The position numbers and the translations under genes were made by a program. A DNA stretch of 14,674 nt from Caldifarciminota bacterium. Lineage in GTDB: Bacteria; WOR-3; Hydrothermia; WGAB01. The notes beneath the pieces were generated by a model that ran no database searches, was not told where the DNA came from, and was given only the letters and a program-made list of their open reading frames with translations. The stretch lies in NCBI GenBank assembly GCA_015489295.1, contig WGAB01000071.1, positions 1-14,674 on the forward strand, read 5' to 3'. Positions 7,901 to 14,517 of this stretch are shown one piece after another; the stretch's first letter is position 1, and each line of letters begins with the position of its first letter.

Positions 7901-9630
7901 TTCACCTGAACGGCCCACAGATGGCGGGTGAGGTTGAACAGGCCCAGGCCCAGCACCGGCGCCGGATCCTCAAAGAACGCCTGGAAGAACAGCTGATTCA
8001 TCGGAAGGTCGCTGTAGGGATAATCCAGGCGTACCGTGGCGATTCCGGCCACGATCCCGGCATCGGTCCCCAGCAGAAGGTACTCCAGAATGCTGGTTTT
8101 ATCCCAGCCCCCGCTGTGGCAGGTGGCCATTTGCAGGATGGGCCACTGGTCCCGGTTGGCCAGGTAGGCGATCTCCGGGATGCCGAAGGGAATGTAGGGC
8201 TCCTTGTTGACCGCAAAGAAGGGGTAGCTGCCGTGGGCTTCCACGAACATCAGCCCTACGCCCTGGTTGATGGCACTCAGGAACTCGTCCACCGAAGCCT
8301 GGTGGTCCGGCGTTTCGTATACCGTTAGCCGTTCCATCCAGGTCGGGATCACCAGGGCCACGCGCTCGGCTTTATCGTAGCCCCAGCCGTTGGAACCATC
8401 CAGATAGGAGGCGGTCAGCAGGACCCGATTCAGATAATCGGCATTCATCAGGAGCGAGTCGCCCCCGGGCCGCGTGGTGTGAACCAGAACCTTATAGACG
8501 AAGCGTGCGGCCTGCTCCGGGGTGTTCAGAGGAACCCGGCCCACCAGGAGCTCCGGGAACATGTCCACCGAGTCCGCGGATTCTCCGACAATGTTGTCGC
8601 CGTCCAGGTTCCAGTTGCCGTCGAGATTGGAGAAGTACCAGTCGGAAGGGGGCATCCAGTCGGTGTTGTTCCCGTAGGCCTGGGGGTGCCAGATGGTTTG
8701 ATAGGGCACGTAATCGGCGTCACCGGCCAGGAGCAGGTACTGAACCCCCCAGGCCTCATAGGCCTCGCGGATGAAGTTACGGATCCGATCCGCCAGGTTT
8801 CGGCCGGGGTAATGGTCACGGATCCAGTCCACGGTGTAGATTGCGGTGGGGAGTCCCCAGGCGGTATGGAAATCGGCCAGGGGTTCCAGAGCCTCCACGA
8901 AGGCCGTATCCGTAACGATGAGATAGGCGTAGGGTCCCCCGCTCAGGGACCGGGGAGCCGGGCCGGACTGCAGGTGGACCTGGCTTAGTGGAACCTCGGC
9001 AATGCGGCCCCGATAGAGGTTCAGGGCCTCGGGGTTCGCCACGATGCGGCGGACCGCCCGGTCGAAGGCCTCCCGGGCCCCGGCCACCACCTGGCGCGGG
9101 GAAACCCCGGCCCGCCGGGCCGGCCGGGTGTCCACGGTAAACCGGAGGTGGGTCACCACCCACAGGGTACCGGATACGGGATCAAACTGCACCGGGTTCA
9201 CCCGCACCACGGCAATCCGGTATCCTCCCATGTTGCCGGTGGTGATCAGTTCGGCCACCCGGGAGGGATATACCCCGTCGCCCTGGTAGATCTGGGGATC
9301 GGGGGCGGCAACGGGCGGAACCGGTCCCCCGGTGTAGGTCTCGGTGCGCACGGGGGCCGGAATCCCCTTGGCCAGAAATGCCGTTTGTACGGCCTCCACC
9401 TGGAGGTCGCCGGCCTCGGTCCCCGGGGGCAACAGCAGATTGACCCCCACCGAGGGCAACGCAGGGGCTCCGGGGGGCGCCACTACGGTGGCCGTGGGGT
9501 AGGAAACCTCAACGAAGCCGTGGTCCACGGGCCGGACGGTAAAGTCGGAGGGCTGGAAGGTCAGAGTCTGGGTGATCCCGGCAAACAGGGCCACCGGCCC
9601 TAAAAGAAGCACGATTTGCCATCGACGCAT
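4954..9630 (-). CDS. Secreted gingipain-like C25 cysteine protease with FG-GAP/VCBS repeats and T9SS-like C-terminal domain
   Basis: This 1558-residue protein has a signal peptide (MRRWQIVLLLGPVALFAG; cleavage likely after Ala17). An N-terminal propeptide-like region (about 20-180) precedes a peptidase C25 domain (about 233-600). The likely catalytic dyad is His466 in EAHGS and Cys504 in MATCHSGGWD. Next come a carboxypeptidase-regulatory/Ig-like domain (about 620-690), a CARDB-like domain (about 700-790), a fibronectin-III-like domain (about 920-1000) and a repeat region (about 1010-1445). That region has at least six calcium-binding-type loops such as DLDNDGQLE, DLDGDGQPE, DINNDDQPE and DLDQDGDPE. 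The last 80 residues form a FlgD-Ig/type-A-sorting-like module ending in GLYFLRLQ and RVLVLP. Export by Sec, then an outer-membrane route of T9SS type, is inferred. The start at 9630 is chosen because GGAGG (9641-9637) lies 6 nt upstream; the ATGs at 9660 and 9645 lie before or within that site. Confidence 0.9.
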   Translation of the reverse strand: MRRWQIVLLLGPVALFAGITQTLTFQPSDFTVRPVDHGFVEVSYPTATVVAPPGAPALPSVGVNLLLPPGTEAGDLQVEAVQTAFLAKGIPAPVRTETYTGGPVPPVAAPDPQIYQGDGVYPSRVAELITTGNMGGYRIAVVRVNPVQFDPVSGTLWVVTHLRFTVDTRPARRAGVSPRQVVAGAREAFDRAVRRIVANPEALNLYRGRIAEVPLSQVHLQSGPAPRSLSGGPYAYLIVTDTAFVEALEPLADFHTAWGLPTAIYTVDWIRDHYPGRNLADRIRNFIREAYEAWGVQYLLLAGDADYVPYQTIWHPQAYGNNTDWMPPSDWYFSNLDGNWNLDGDNIVGESADSVDMFPELLVGRVPLNTPEQAARFVYKVLVHTTRPGGDSLLMNADYLNRVLLTASYLDGSNGWGYDKAERVALVIPTWMERLTVYETPDHQASVDEFLSAINQGVGLMFVEAHGSYPFFAVNKEPYIPFGIPEIAYLANRDQWPILQMATCHSGGWDKTSILEYLLLGTDAGIVAGIATVRLDYPYSDLPMNQLFFQAFFEDPAPVLGLGLFNLTRHLWAVQVNGTKRYVYLSKALLGDPAMPVWTRKPGRLHVSFEPPTLHLGHDTLNLQVRDAETGEPVPNAVIVAWQPEGTVYLRTQTDAEGRVSLPLYLVSTDSLRLTLQANGYAYTRHTLPVGDQGGALQRVSVVYADSAYGDADGIPEAAESVWVRIRFANPGTETVVSPVVRFVPLHSYALIPTDSVVLGAVAPGDTVQVAFPVYLVPETPDARYLKFLLQVFPSGSRSGVPGDTLRMWVQSAKPRILRIYRKQVGDTLLLWPEVVNLGHDEARGLHLVVSPATTFTEVLDSVYFLGTLGPQALHFDTLFHAPVRVLMNTSNLEWVRETWRIQEARGRGDTTMLHANREVSPPSAIWVEPHPEGVRIYWNRRYMDEGYLIFRRMEGSTEWTRLTLTAWPEAEYVDLGMPYGRRVYYRLVTIDRYRNSSVPSFEVSGMGQPPLLEGWPATYEGGGESHHPVVADFDPTYPGLEIMFGTATGKVYAFHADGTLVPGWPVTLDAPAQVWNGVALGDLDNDGQLELVVAPRMIDRVYAFGYDGTPVAGWPVDFDGGGNPGQESSRMGAYATPVIYDLDGDGQPEVLIHGMSGKVWCWHGDGSPYLDGSGGLFANLWAYHWDAGGLAVGDLDGDNDPEVVVASISPSGILWAFHADGTPVAGFPVAQPLDSGDYCQSGVALGDFAQDRPGLEIAFVWSHPQGYSEYRYLSVVDASGQFLSNLFLRSVDVAGGIYTLPVFADINNDDQPELLISTHDGILAFDTLGNQVGDMLFRFYQPQNFAQPILADVNGDNVNEVFGIHGDGYVYGWSQGQVLPGFPIFVNNEIKTTPVVADLDQDGDPELVVLGLERVYVFDLEGVFSFSDYAWPMIQHDIYHTGNAEENPWWRRGRKGTQGSSRLVVLRWYLARPLPNPTRRQVRFTLSVPEARTFRLEVYNAAGRRLRVLHEGPLAPGVHTLTWNLRDQAGRRVPPGLYFLRLQAPKMRQTQRVLVLP

Positions 9631-9659
9631 AGTCCACCTCCGCATAAAATGCATATACA

Positions 9660-9680
9660 CCCATCCCCTGGCAGGATGGG
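9660..9680 (-). terminator. Hairpin between rplU and the C25 gene, terminator-like
   Basis: CCCATCC (9680-9674 on the minus strand) pairs perfectly with GGATGGG (9666-9660) around a 7-nt loop. It lies 34 nt after the rplU stop. The 3' flank is AU-rich (UGUAUAUGCAUUUUA) but has no true U tract, so it is at best a weak intrinsic terminator. It could instead be a leader structure for the protease mRNA, whose SD begins about 19 nt downstream. I saw no other convincing signal in the 84-bp gap. Confidence 0.4.
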
Positions 9681-9714
9681 CGGGGAATTACGGTTGCTGC
9701 ACCACAGGTTTAGA

Positions 9715-10038
9715 TTAAGCCGTCCCGGGGTGGATTTCCAGTACCTGGATGCGGGTAGCTTGCTGGCGGTGGCCCTTTTTGCGACGATAGTTCTTGCGGC
9801 GTTTGTACTTGAAGACCAGCACCTTGGGCTGCTTGAAGGTTTCCAGAACGCGGGCCTTTACATAGGCCTCGGGCACATAGGGGTTGCCCACCTTCGTCCG
9901 GTCGCCGTCGCGAACATACAGCACGGACTTCAGGAGGATTTCCTCGCCCTCCTGGGCGTCCAGCTTGGGCACCTCAAGGGTTTGGCCCTCCTGGGCCAGA
10001 AACTGAAAACCACGGATTTCCACATAGGCGTACTTCAT
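9715..10038 (-). CDS. rplU: 50S ribosomal protein bL21
   Basis: This 107-residue protein has the normal length for bL21. It binds 23S rRNA in the large subunit. Family hallmarks visible are the N terminus MKYAYVEIRGFQ, the GDRTKVGNPYV segment and the basic stretch FKYKRRKNYRRKKGHRQ near residues 75-92. The ATG overlaps the secG stop by 4 nt (ATGA), so translation is probably coupled; AAGGAG lies just upstream inside secG. rplU is usually followed by rpmA (bL27) and often obg, but here the next gene downstream is the C25 protease, so the common rplU-rpmA pair is split in this genome. Confidence 0.95.
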   Translation of the reverse strand: MKYAYVEIRGFQFLAQEGQTLEVPKLDAQEGEEILLKSVLYVRDGDRTKVGNPYVPEAYVKARVLETFKQPKVLVFKYKRRKNYRRKKGHRQQATRIQVLEIHPGTA

Positions 10039-10373
10039 TGCCCTTCTCCTTGCTGGGGTTGCTCCGGGGTTTGCAGGGGCTGGAGCGGCAGCGTCTGCTG
10101 TTGCTGCTGAAGGGCCCGTTCAATGGCAGTGCCGGCGGCCCGATGCGGCGAATTCATCAACGAAAGCACCAGGGACAGCACCAGGTACAGGCCACCCAAC
10201 ACGGCCGTCATCTTGGTAAAGAAGGTGGGGGCACCGCGGACCCCCAGGATATTCTCCACACCGCCACCGCCCAGGGCCGCCGTCAGGCCGCCGCCCCGGG
10301 GCTGCTGCACCAGGATCACCGCAATCAGGAGCAGCACGATCACGAGGTAGATCATCAGCAGAATTGCCATCAT
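10035..10373 (-). CDS. secG: Preprotein translocase subunit SecG
   Basis: This 112-residue SecG supports SecYE-mediated export across the inner membrane. It has two membrane helices (about 2-22 and 53-73) joined by the glycine-rich loop VQQPRGGGLTAALGGGG, which is the family signature. The C terminus is unusually glutamine- and proline-rich (89-112). The start ATG at 10373 is preceded by GGAG with 9 nt spacing. That SD directly follows the tpiA stop (TAAGGAG), so re-initiation after tpiA is likely. A second ATG follows immediately and could also be used. The neighbourhood tpiA-secG is seen in several bacterial lineages. A secreted giant protease lies two genes downstream, but there is no sign of a specific link. 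Confidence 0.93.
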   Translation of the reverse strand: MMAILLMIYLVIVLLLIAVILVQQPRGGGLTAALGGGGVENILGVRGAPTFFTKMTAVLGGLYLVLSLVLSLMNSPHRAAGTAIERALQQQQQTLPLQPLQTPEQPQQGEGQ

Positions 10374-10386
10374 CGCGTTCTTCTCC

Positions 10387-11157
10387 TTACGCCCGGGAAA
10401 AACGGGCGCGCCTGATTATAGCGGCAAAGGATTCGGCCTTCAAGGAAGCCCCGCCCACCAGGGCACCGTCAATGTCGGGCTGGGCCGAAAGCCCCTCAAT
10501 GTTCTCGGGCTTGACGCTGCCGCCGTACAGCACCGGGATCTCCTCGGCCCGCGCCCCGAGATCGGCCAAAACCCGGCGCACCTGGGCGTGCATCTCCTGA
10601 GCCTGCTCCGGCGTGGCCGTGTGTCCCGTGCCGATGGCCCATACCGGCTCGTAGGCGATGATCACCCGCTGCAGGTCTTCCGGCGCCAGGCCGGCCAGCG
10701 ACTCCCGCAGCTGGGTTTCCACCACCTCCACCGCCCGGCCGGCTTCCCGCTCCTCCAGGGTTTCGCCCACACACACCACGGGCACAAAACCGTGGTCCAG
10801 GGCGGCGCGCACCTTCCGGGCCACCAGGCTGCTGGTTTCCCCAAAGATGTGGCGGCGCTCCGAATGGCCCAGGATCACAAAGTCCACCGAAAGGTCCTGG
10901 AGCATCACCGGAGAGATCTCGCCGGTAAAGGCCCCCCGGGGTTCCGGATACAGGTTCTGGGCCCCGAGCAGGAACCGGGCGCCCAGGGCCTCCCGGGTGC
11001 GGAGCGCGGTTTCCAGGGCCGTAAAGGGCGGGGCGAAGCCGAACCGCACCGGGCCCTCGTAGTCGGCCATGAGCTGCCAGAAGGCCTCCAGGGTTTTCCG
11101 GGCCTCGGCCCGGGTCTTGTGCATCTTCCAGTTGCCGAGAATATGGGGAACCCTCAT
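10387..11157 (-). CDS. tpiA: Triosephosphate isomerase
   Basis: This 256-residue cytosolic TIM-barrel enzyme interconverts dihydroxyacetone phosphate and glyceraldehyde 3-phosphate in glycolysis and gluconeogenesis. The signature residues are present: Asn9 and Lys11 in GNWKMHK, His98 in ILGHSERR, the catalytic base Glu170 in [11 protein letters not shown] (with flexible loop 6), and YGGSV at 211-215 with GALVGGASL at 231-239 for phosphate binding. Length is normal. The ATG overlaps the recA stop (ATGA, 4 nt), and a strong SD, GGAGG (11169-11165), lies 7 nt upstream inside recA, so translation is probably coupled to recA. In many bacteria tpiA follows pgk/gapA; here it sits between recA and secG. 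Confidence 0.97.
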   Translation of the reverse strand: MRVPHILGNWKMHKTRAEARKTLEAFWQLMADYEGPVRFGFAPPFTALETALRTREALGARFLLGAQNLYPEPRGAFTGEISPVMLQDLSVDFVILGHSERRHIFGETSSLVARKVRAALDHGFVPVVCVGETLEEREAGRAVEVVETQLRESLAGLAPEDLQRVIIAYEPVWAIGTGHTATPEQAQEMHAQVRRVLADLGARAEEIPVLYGGSVKPENIEGLSAQPDIDGALVGGASLKAESFAAIIRRARFSRA

Positions 11158-12188
11158 GAGGCCGCCTCCTCTGCCGCCGCTTCAATGCCCAGGGCCTTCA
11201 GGATCTCCCGTTCCAGGGCCCGGGCCACCTCGGGATGTTCCTTCAGGTACAGGCGGGCCTTTTCGGCGCCCTGGCCCAGCTGCTTGTCGCCCCAAGAGTA
11301 CCAGGCCCCGGAGCGCTTGAGGATGCCGGTTTTCAGCCCCAGATCCAGCAACTCGGCCTCCCGGGAAATGCCCTCGCCGTAAATGATTTCAAACTCGGCC
11401 TCCCGGAACGGCGGGGCCAGTTTGTTCTTCACCACCTTCACCCGCACCTTGTTGCCGATGATCTGGTCGCCGGCCTTCACCGAGCCGATCCGGCGGATGT
11501 CCAGCCGCACCGAAGCATGGAACTTGAGGGCCAGGCCGCCGGGCGTGGTCTCGGGGCTGCCGTACATCTGGCCGATCTTCATCCGCACCTGGTTGATGAA
11601 GATGGCGCAGGTTTGCGACTTGGACAAAACCCCCACGAGTTTCCGCATGGCCTTGGCCATGAGCCGGGCCTGCAGGCCCACCTGGGAATCGCTCATCTCG
11701 CCGGAGATCTCCGCCGAGGGCACGAGCGCCGCCACCGAGTCCACCACAATGAGGTCCACGGCGCCGCTCCGCACCAGGGTTTCGGCGATGTCCAGGGCCT
11801 GTTCGCCCGACTCGGGCTGGGAGATCAGCAGGTTGTCCAGGTCCACGCCCAGCCGCCGGGCGTACTCGGGGTCCAGGGCGTGCTCGGCGTCAATAAAGGC
11901 CGCGATGCCCCCTTCCTTCTGCACATTGGCAATGGCATGCAGTGCCAGGGTGGTTTTGCCCGAGGCCTCGGGCCCGTAGATTTCCACAATCCGGCCCCGG
12001 GGATATCCTCCAACGCCCAGGGCGATATCCAGGGACAGGGAGCCCGTGGGGATGACGGGCACCCGCACCCGGGCCCGCTCGCCCAGGCGCATCACCGCGC
12101 CCTTTCCGAACTGCTTTTCAATTTGCTGAAGGGCTGCCTGCAGGCTCTTCAGCTTCTCCTCCTGCATCCGATCCTTCTTTTCGGCCAT
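11154..12188 (-). CDS. recA: Recombinase RecA
   Basis: This 344-residue RecA forms the ATP-dependent nucleoprotein filament for homologous recombination and can stimulate LexA self-cleavage. Visible landmarks are Walker A GPEASGKT (72-79), Walker B DLIVVD (145-150), loop L1 near [13 protein letters not shown] (157-169), the FINQVR segment (198-203) leading into loop L2, and the C-terminal domain. There is no intein and the length is normal. Translation begins 11 nt after dcd, with a near-perfect SD (AGGAGGTGAT) that overlaps the dcd stop, 7 nt between GGAGG and ATG. I see no SOS-box-like palindrome in the 11-nt gap, so recA is probably co-transcribed from the dcd promoter; internal promoters inside dcd cannot be excluded. 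Confidence 0.98.
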   Translation of the reverse strand: MAEKKDRMQEEKLKSLQAALQQIEKQFGKGAVMRLGERARVRVPVIPTGSLSLDIALGVGGYPRGRIVEIYGPEASGKTTLALHAIANVQKEGGIAAFIDAEHALDPEYARRLGVDLDNLLISQPESGEQALDIAETLVRSGAVDLIVVDSVAALVPSAEISGEMSDSQVGLQARLMAKAMRKLVGVLSKSQTCAIFINQVRMKIGQMYGSPETTPGGLALKFHASVRLDIRRIGSVKAGDQIIGNKVRVKVVKNKLAPPFREAEFEIIYGEGISREAELLDLGLKTGILKRSGAWYSWGDKQLGQGAEKARLYLKEHPEVARALEREILKALGIEAAAEEAAS

Positions 12189-12199
12189 GAAATCACCTC

Positions 12200-12760
12200 C
12201 TACCGTTCCACCTTGGGGGGTACCACGCCCTTCTGGCCCTGATACTTGCCCTTGCGGTCCCGATAGCTGACCTCACACATCTCATCGGCCTCCAGGAAGA
12301 TGAGCTGGGCGATGCCCTCGTTGGCATAGATCTTGGCCGGCAGGGGCGTGGTGTTGGAAATCTCAATGGTCAGATGCCCCTCCCACTCGGGCTCCAGGGG
12401 CGTGATGTTGACCACGATGCCGCAGCGCGCATAGGTGGATTTCCCGAGGCAGATGCCCATGACCCCCCGGGGAATCCGGAAGTACTCCACGCTGCGGGCC
12501 AGGCAAAAGGAGTTGGGCGGAATGATGCACTCCTCGCCCTTGAAATCCACCAGCGACCGGGGATCAAAGTGCTTGGGATCCACCAGACTGCCCCACACAT
12601 TCGTAAAGATCTTGAACTCGTCGGCCACGCGGATGTCATAGCCGTAGGAAGAGAGTCCGTAGGAGATGCGGCCTTCGCGAACCAGCCGGGGCTCAAAGGG
12701 CTCAATCATGCGGTACTGTTCCGCCATTTCCCGAATCCAGCGATCGTTTTTCAGTCCCAT
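12200..12760 (-). CDS. dcd: dCTP deaminase
   Basis: This 186-residue enzyme deaminates dCTP to dUTP, supplying the dUMP precursor of dTTP. It belongs to the trimeric dUTPase-like fold. Motifs include SSYGYDIRV (37-45), CIIPPNSF (78-85), [10 protein letters not shown] (106-115; Ser108 and Arg112 match the substrate-binding residues of E. coli Dcd) and [15 protein letters not shown] (128-142; Glu133 is the expected general acid/base). The C terminus [13 protein letters not shown] is typical of the 186-190-residue proteobacterial-type Dcd. The start at 12760 has no SD; a consensus -10 lies 7 nt upstream, pointing to a leaderless mRNA. An open frame continues upstream to 14533, but that part is antisense or frame-shadow and not Dcd-like. 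It heads the dcd-recA-tpiA-secG-rplU operon. Confidence 0.96.
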   Translation of the reverse strand: MGLKNDRWIREMAEQYRMIEPFEPRLVREGRISYGLSSYGYDIRVADEFKIFTNVWGSLVDPKHFDPRSLVDFKGEECIIPPNSFCLARSVEYFRIPRGVMGICLGKSTYARCGIVVNITPLEPEWEGHLTIEISNTTPLPAKIYANEGIAQLIFLEADEMCEVSYRDRKGKYQGQKGVVPPKVER

Positions 12761-12767
12761 GGCGGCA

Positions 12768-12796
12768 ATTTTAGGGGCATTCGGCGCGGCTGTAAA
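12768..12796 (-). promoter_or_regulatory. dcd-operon promoter, predicted leaderless start
   Basis: On the minus strand TTTACA (12796-12791), a 17-nt spacer and TAAAAT (12773-12768) each match the sigma70 consensus at 5 of 6 positions. The predicted start point, 7 nt after the -10, falls at about 12761, directly next to the ATG at 12760. No SD is present, consistent with a leaderless or near-leaderless transcript. Confidence 0.7.
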
Positions 12797-12798
12797 AT
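12770..12798 (+). promoter_or_regulatory. holB promoter, opposed to and overlapping the dcd promoter
   Basis: A plus-strand -10 TAAAAT lies at 12793-12798, with a weak -35 (TTTAGG, 12770-12775) 17 nt upstream. The predicted start point near 12805 is 1 nt before the ATG at 12806. The -10 overlaps the dcd -35, and the holB -35 overlaps the dcd -10, so polymerase could occupy only one at a time. Confidence 0.5.
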
Positions 12799-12805
12799 GA
12801 GCGGA

Positions 12806-13861
12806 ATGCCTGTACAGTACCGGTTTCCGGGCGTCGTCGGCCAGGCGCCCGTGCAGCGCATCCTCCGCCAGGCCCTGGAGGCCGACCGGGTGGCCCCGGC
12901 CTACCTGCTGGAGGGCCCGGCCGGCGTCGGCAAGGCCACCATGGCCGTGGCCTTCGCAAAGGCCCTGAACTGCACCCATCCCGAGCAACGGCCCTGCGGC
13001 GCATGCCCGGCGTGCCGACGGATCCAGGCGTTCCAGTTCCCCGACCTCTGGGTGCTGGTGCCCGACCGCGTACGCCACGAGCCCCTGGGCGTGGAGGGCT
13101 GGATCCGGCCGCCCGGGTACCATCCCACCCTCAAAATCTCCATTGACCAGGTGCGGGAGGTGGAACGGGAGATCAGCCGGCCGCCGGTGGAGGGCCGACG
13201 GCGGGTGGTGCTCATCCTGAACGCCGAAAACCTCACCATGGAGGCCCAGAACGCCCTCCTGAAGGTGCTGGAGGAGCCACCGGCCCATACGGTGTTCCTG
13301 TTGGTGAGCTCCAGCCCCACGGCGGTGCTGCCCACCATCCGGTCGCGCTGCCGCACTTTGCGGTTCACCACGCTGTCCGAAGAGGAGTTCCGGGCCCTGC
13401 CCTGGGCCCAGGAGGGCGTGTCCGTAACCACCCTGTACCGGCTTTCGGGCGGCAGCCCGGGCACCGCCCGGCTGCTGGTGGAACGGGCCATGCTTTCGCT
13501 CCGCAACGAACTGCTGGACCGCTGGCAGGAACAGGGGCTGGCCGGCCTCCTGGAGTTCCTGAACCTCAGCGTGCGGGACCGCCAGGACGCCCATACCGTG
13601 CTCTGGCTCCTGGCCCAGGTGGTACGCGACCTCCTGCTCCTGAAACTGGGCCTGGACCATCTGGTGGCCAATGTGGACCGCATGGAAACCCTGAAAACCC
13701 TGGCCCGGGGGGTTTCGGAGGCGGCCTTGGAGGGCCTGTTCCGCGAGATCCGGGAGGTGGACACGGCTCTGGCCCGCAACATCAGCGCCCGGGCCGCCAC
13801 GATCAGCGTGGTGGCACCTCTGGTGCCGCCGTCCTTCCTGGATATCCTGCCCCGCTTTTAG
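12806..13861 (+). CDS. holB: DNA polymerase III delta-prime subunit
   Basis: This 351-residue AAA+ protein is the delta-prime member of the clamp loader that places the beta clamp on DNA. Seen here: a P-loop-like GPAGVGKAT (37-45), a four-cysteine zinc site (Cys56, Cys64, Cys67, Cys70), a Walker-B-like segment [10 protein letters not shown] with degenerate acidic residues, the family stretch [16 protein letters not shown] (147-162), and the PTIRSRC motif (176-182) that provides the SRC arginine finger. DnaX was considered, but the degenerate Walker B and the absence of a long C-terminal tau-like region favour HolB. The ATG at 12797 would add three residues; 12806 is preferred because it matches the predicted leaderless start. 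Its stop overlaps the convergent thiE stop by 4 bp. No tmk precedes it, although tmk-holB pairing is common elsewhere. Confidence 0.9.
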   Translation: MPVQYRFPGVVGQAPVQRILRQALEADRVAPAYLLEGPAGVGKATMAVAFAKALNCTHPEQRPCGACPACRRIQAFQFPDLWVLVPDRVRHEPLGVEGWIRPPGYHPTLKISIDQVREVEREISRPPVEGRRRVVLILNAENLTMEAQNALLKVLEEPPAHTVFLLVSSSPTAVLPTIRSRCRTLRFTTLSEEEFRALPWAQEGVSVTTLYRLSGGSPGTARLLVERAMLSLRNELLDRWQEQGLAGLLEFLNLSVRDRQDAHTVLWLLAQVVRDLLLLKLGLDHLVANVDRMETLKTLARGVSEAALEGLFREIREVDTALARNISARAATISVVAPLVPPSFLDILPRF

Positions 13862-14517
13862 CCCTGTGGCCCGTAGCGGGCCTCCAGTTCGCGCCAGCGC
13901 TCCTTGAGGCGCCGGGCGGCGGCCTCGGGATCGGGCGCGCCGAACACGGCGGACACCACGGCGAACAGATCGGGCCGGGCTTCCCGGTACAGGATTTCCA
14001 GGTTGTCCAAGGTGATGCCGCCGATGGCCACGAGGGGCACCGACACCCGTTTCCGGGCCTCCCGGAACACCGAGAGCGGCACCACAGGCTCTTCGGGCTT
14101 GGTAGGTGAGGGGAACACGGCCCCAAAGGCCACGTAACTCGCGCCCTGGCGCTCCAGTTCCACGGCCAGGTCCACGATGCCGTAGGCGCTGGCCCCGATG
14201 ATGGCCTCCGGGCCGAGGATGCGGCGCGCCTCGGCCACCGGCGGATCGTCCTTGCCCACATGCACGCCGTCGGCGCCGATGGCGCGGGCGATGTCCGGAT
14301 GGTCGTTGACGATCAGGGGCACGCCGAACCGGCGGCACAGGCTCAGCAGGGCCCGGCCCTCGGCGATGAGCTGGTGGGGGTCGGCGCCCTTGTGGCGCAG
14401 TTGGACCAGGTCGGCGCCGCCCCGGAGGGCGGCGCCGACCCGATCCACCAGGTGAAGGGGAGGTGTCAGAACAGGATCGGTGATCACATACAGCGGGCCC
14501 CGGTACCAGGGTTTCAT
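13858..14517 (-). CDS. thiE: Thiamine-phosphate synthase
   Basis: This 219-residue TIM-barrel enzyme joins hydroxymethylpyrimidine diphosphate and thiazole phosphate into thiamine phosphate. Family motifs in order: VQLRHKG (38-44; Gln39, Arg41 and Lys43 bind the pyrophosphate, with His in place of the usual Glu), IVNDHPDIA (69-77), DGVHVGKDD (83-91; Asp72 and Asp91 are the expected metal ligands), IGASAYG (107-113), GAVFPSPTK (132-140) and VAIGGIT (163-169), followed by VVSAVFG. The ATG overlaps the upstream stop (ATGA), and GAGGAAGG in that gene can serve as SD. The 3' end overlaps the convergent holB by 4 bp with no terminator between. The neighbour upstream is AIR-synthase-like, not a recognised thiamine gene. 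TenI is an alternative name within the family, but motif conservation favours ThiE. Confidence 0.93.
   Translation of the reverse strand: MKPWYRGPLYVITDPVLTPPLHLVDRVGAALRGGADLVQLRHKGADPHQLIAEGRALLSLCRRFGVPLIVNDHPDIARAIGADGVHVGKDDPPVAEARRILGPEAIIGASAYGIVDLAVELERQGASYVAFGAVFPSPTKPEEPVVPLSVFREARKRVSVPLVAIGGITLDNLEILYREARPDLFAVVSAVFGAPDPEAAARRLKERWRELEARYGPQG

Noticed and set aside
4981..8328. Three long plus-strand open frames (4981-6120, 6139-7140, 7198-8328) opposite the C25 protease gene
   Set aside because: They lie antisense to a convincing protease with intact motifs. Their products are His/Gly/Gln-rich without domains and follow from GC-biased codons of the true gene.
10080..10110. CTG/CAG-type triplet repetition near the end of secG
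   Set aside because: It only encodes the glutamine-rich tail of SecG; it is short and imperfect, not a microsatellite of note.
11235..12242. Open frames antisense to recA and tpiA (for example 11235-12242 and 10588-11382)
   Set aside because: They are mirror frames of strongly conserved housekeeping genes, with no recognisable domain or ribosome-binding site.
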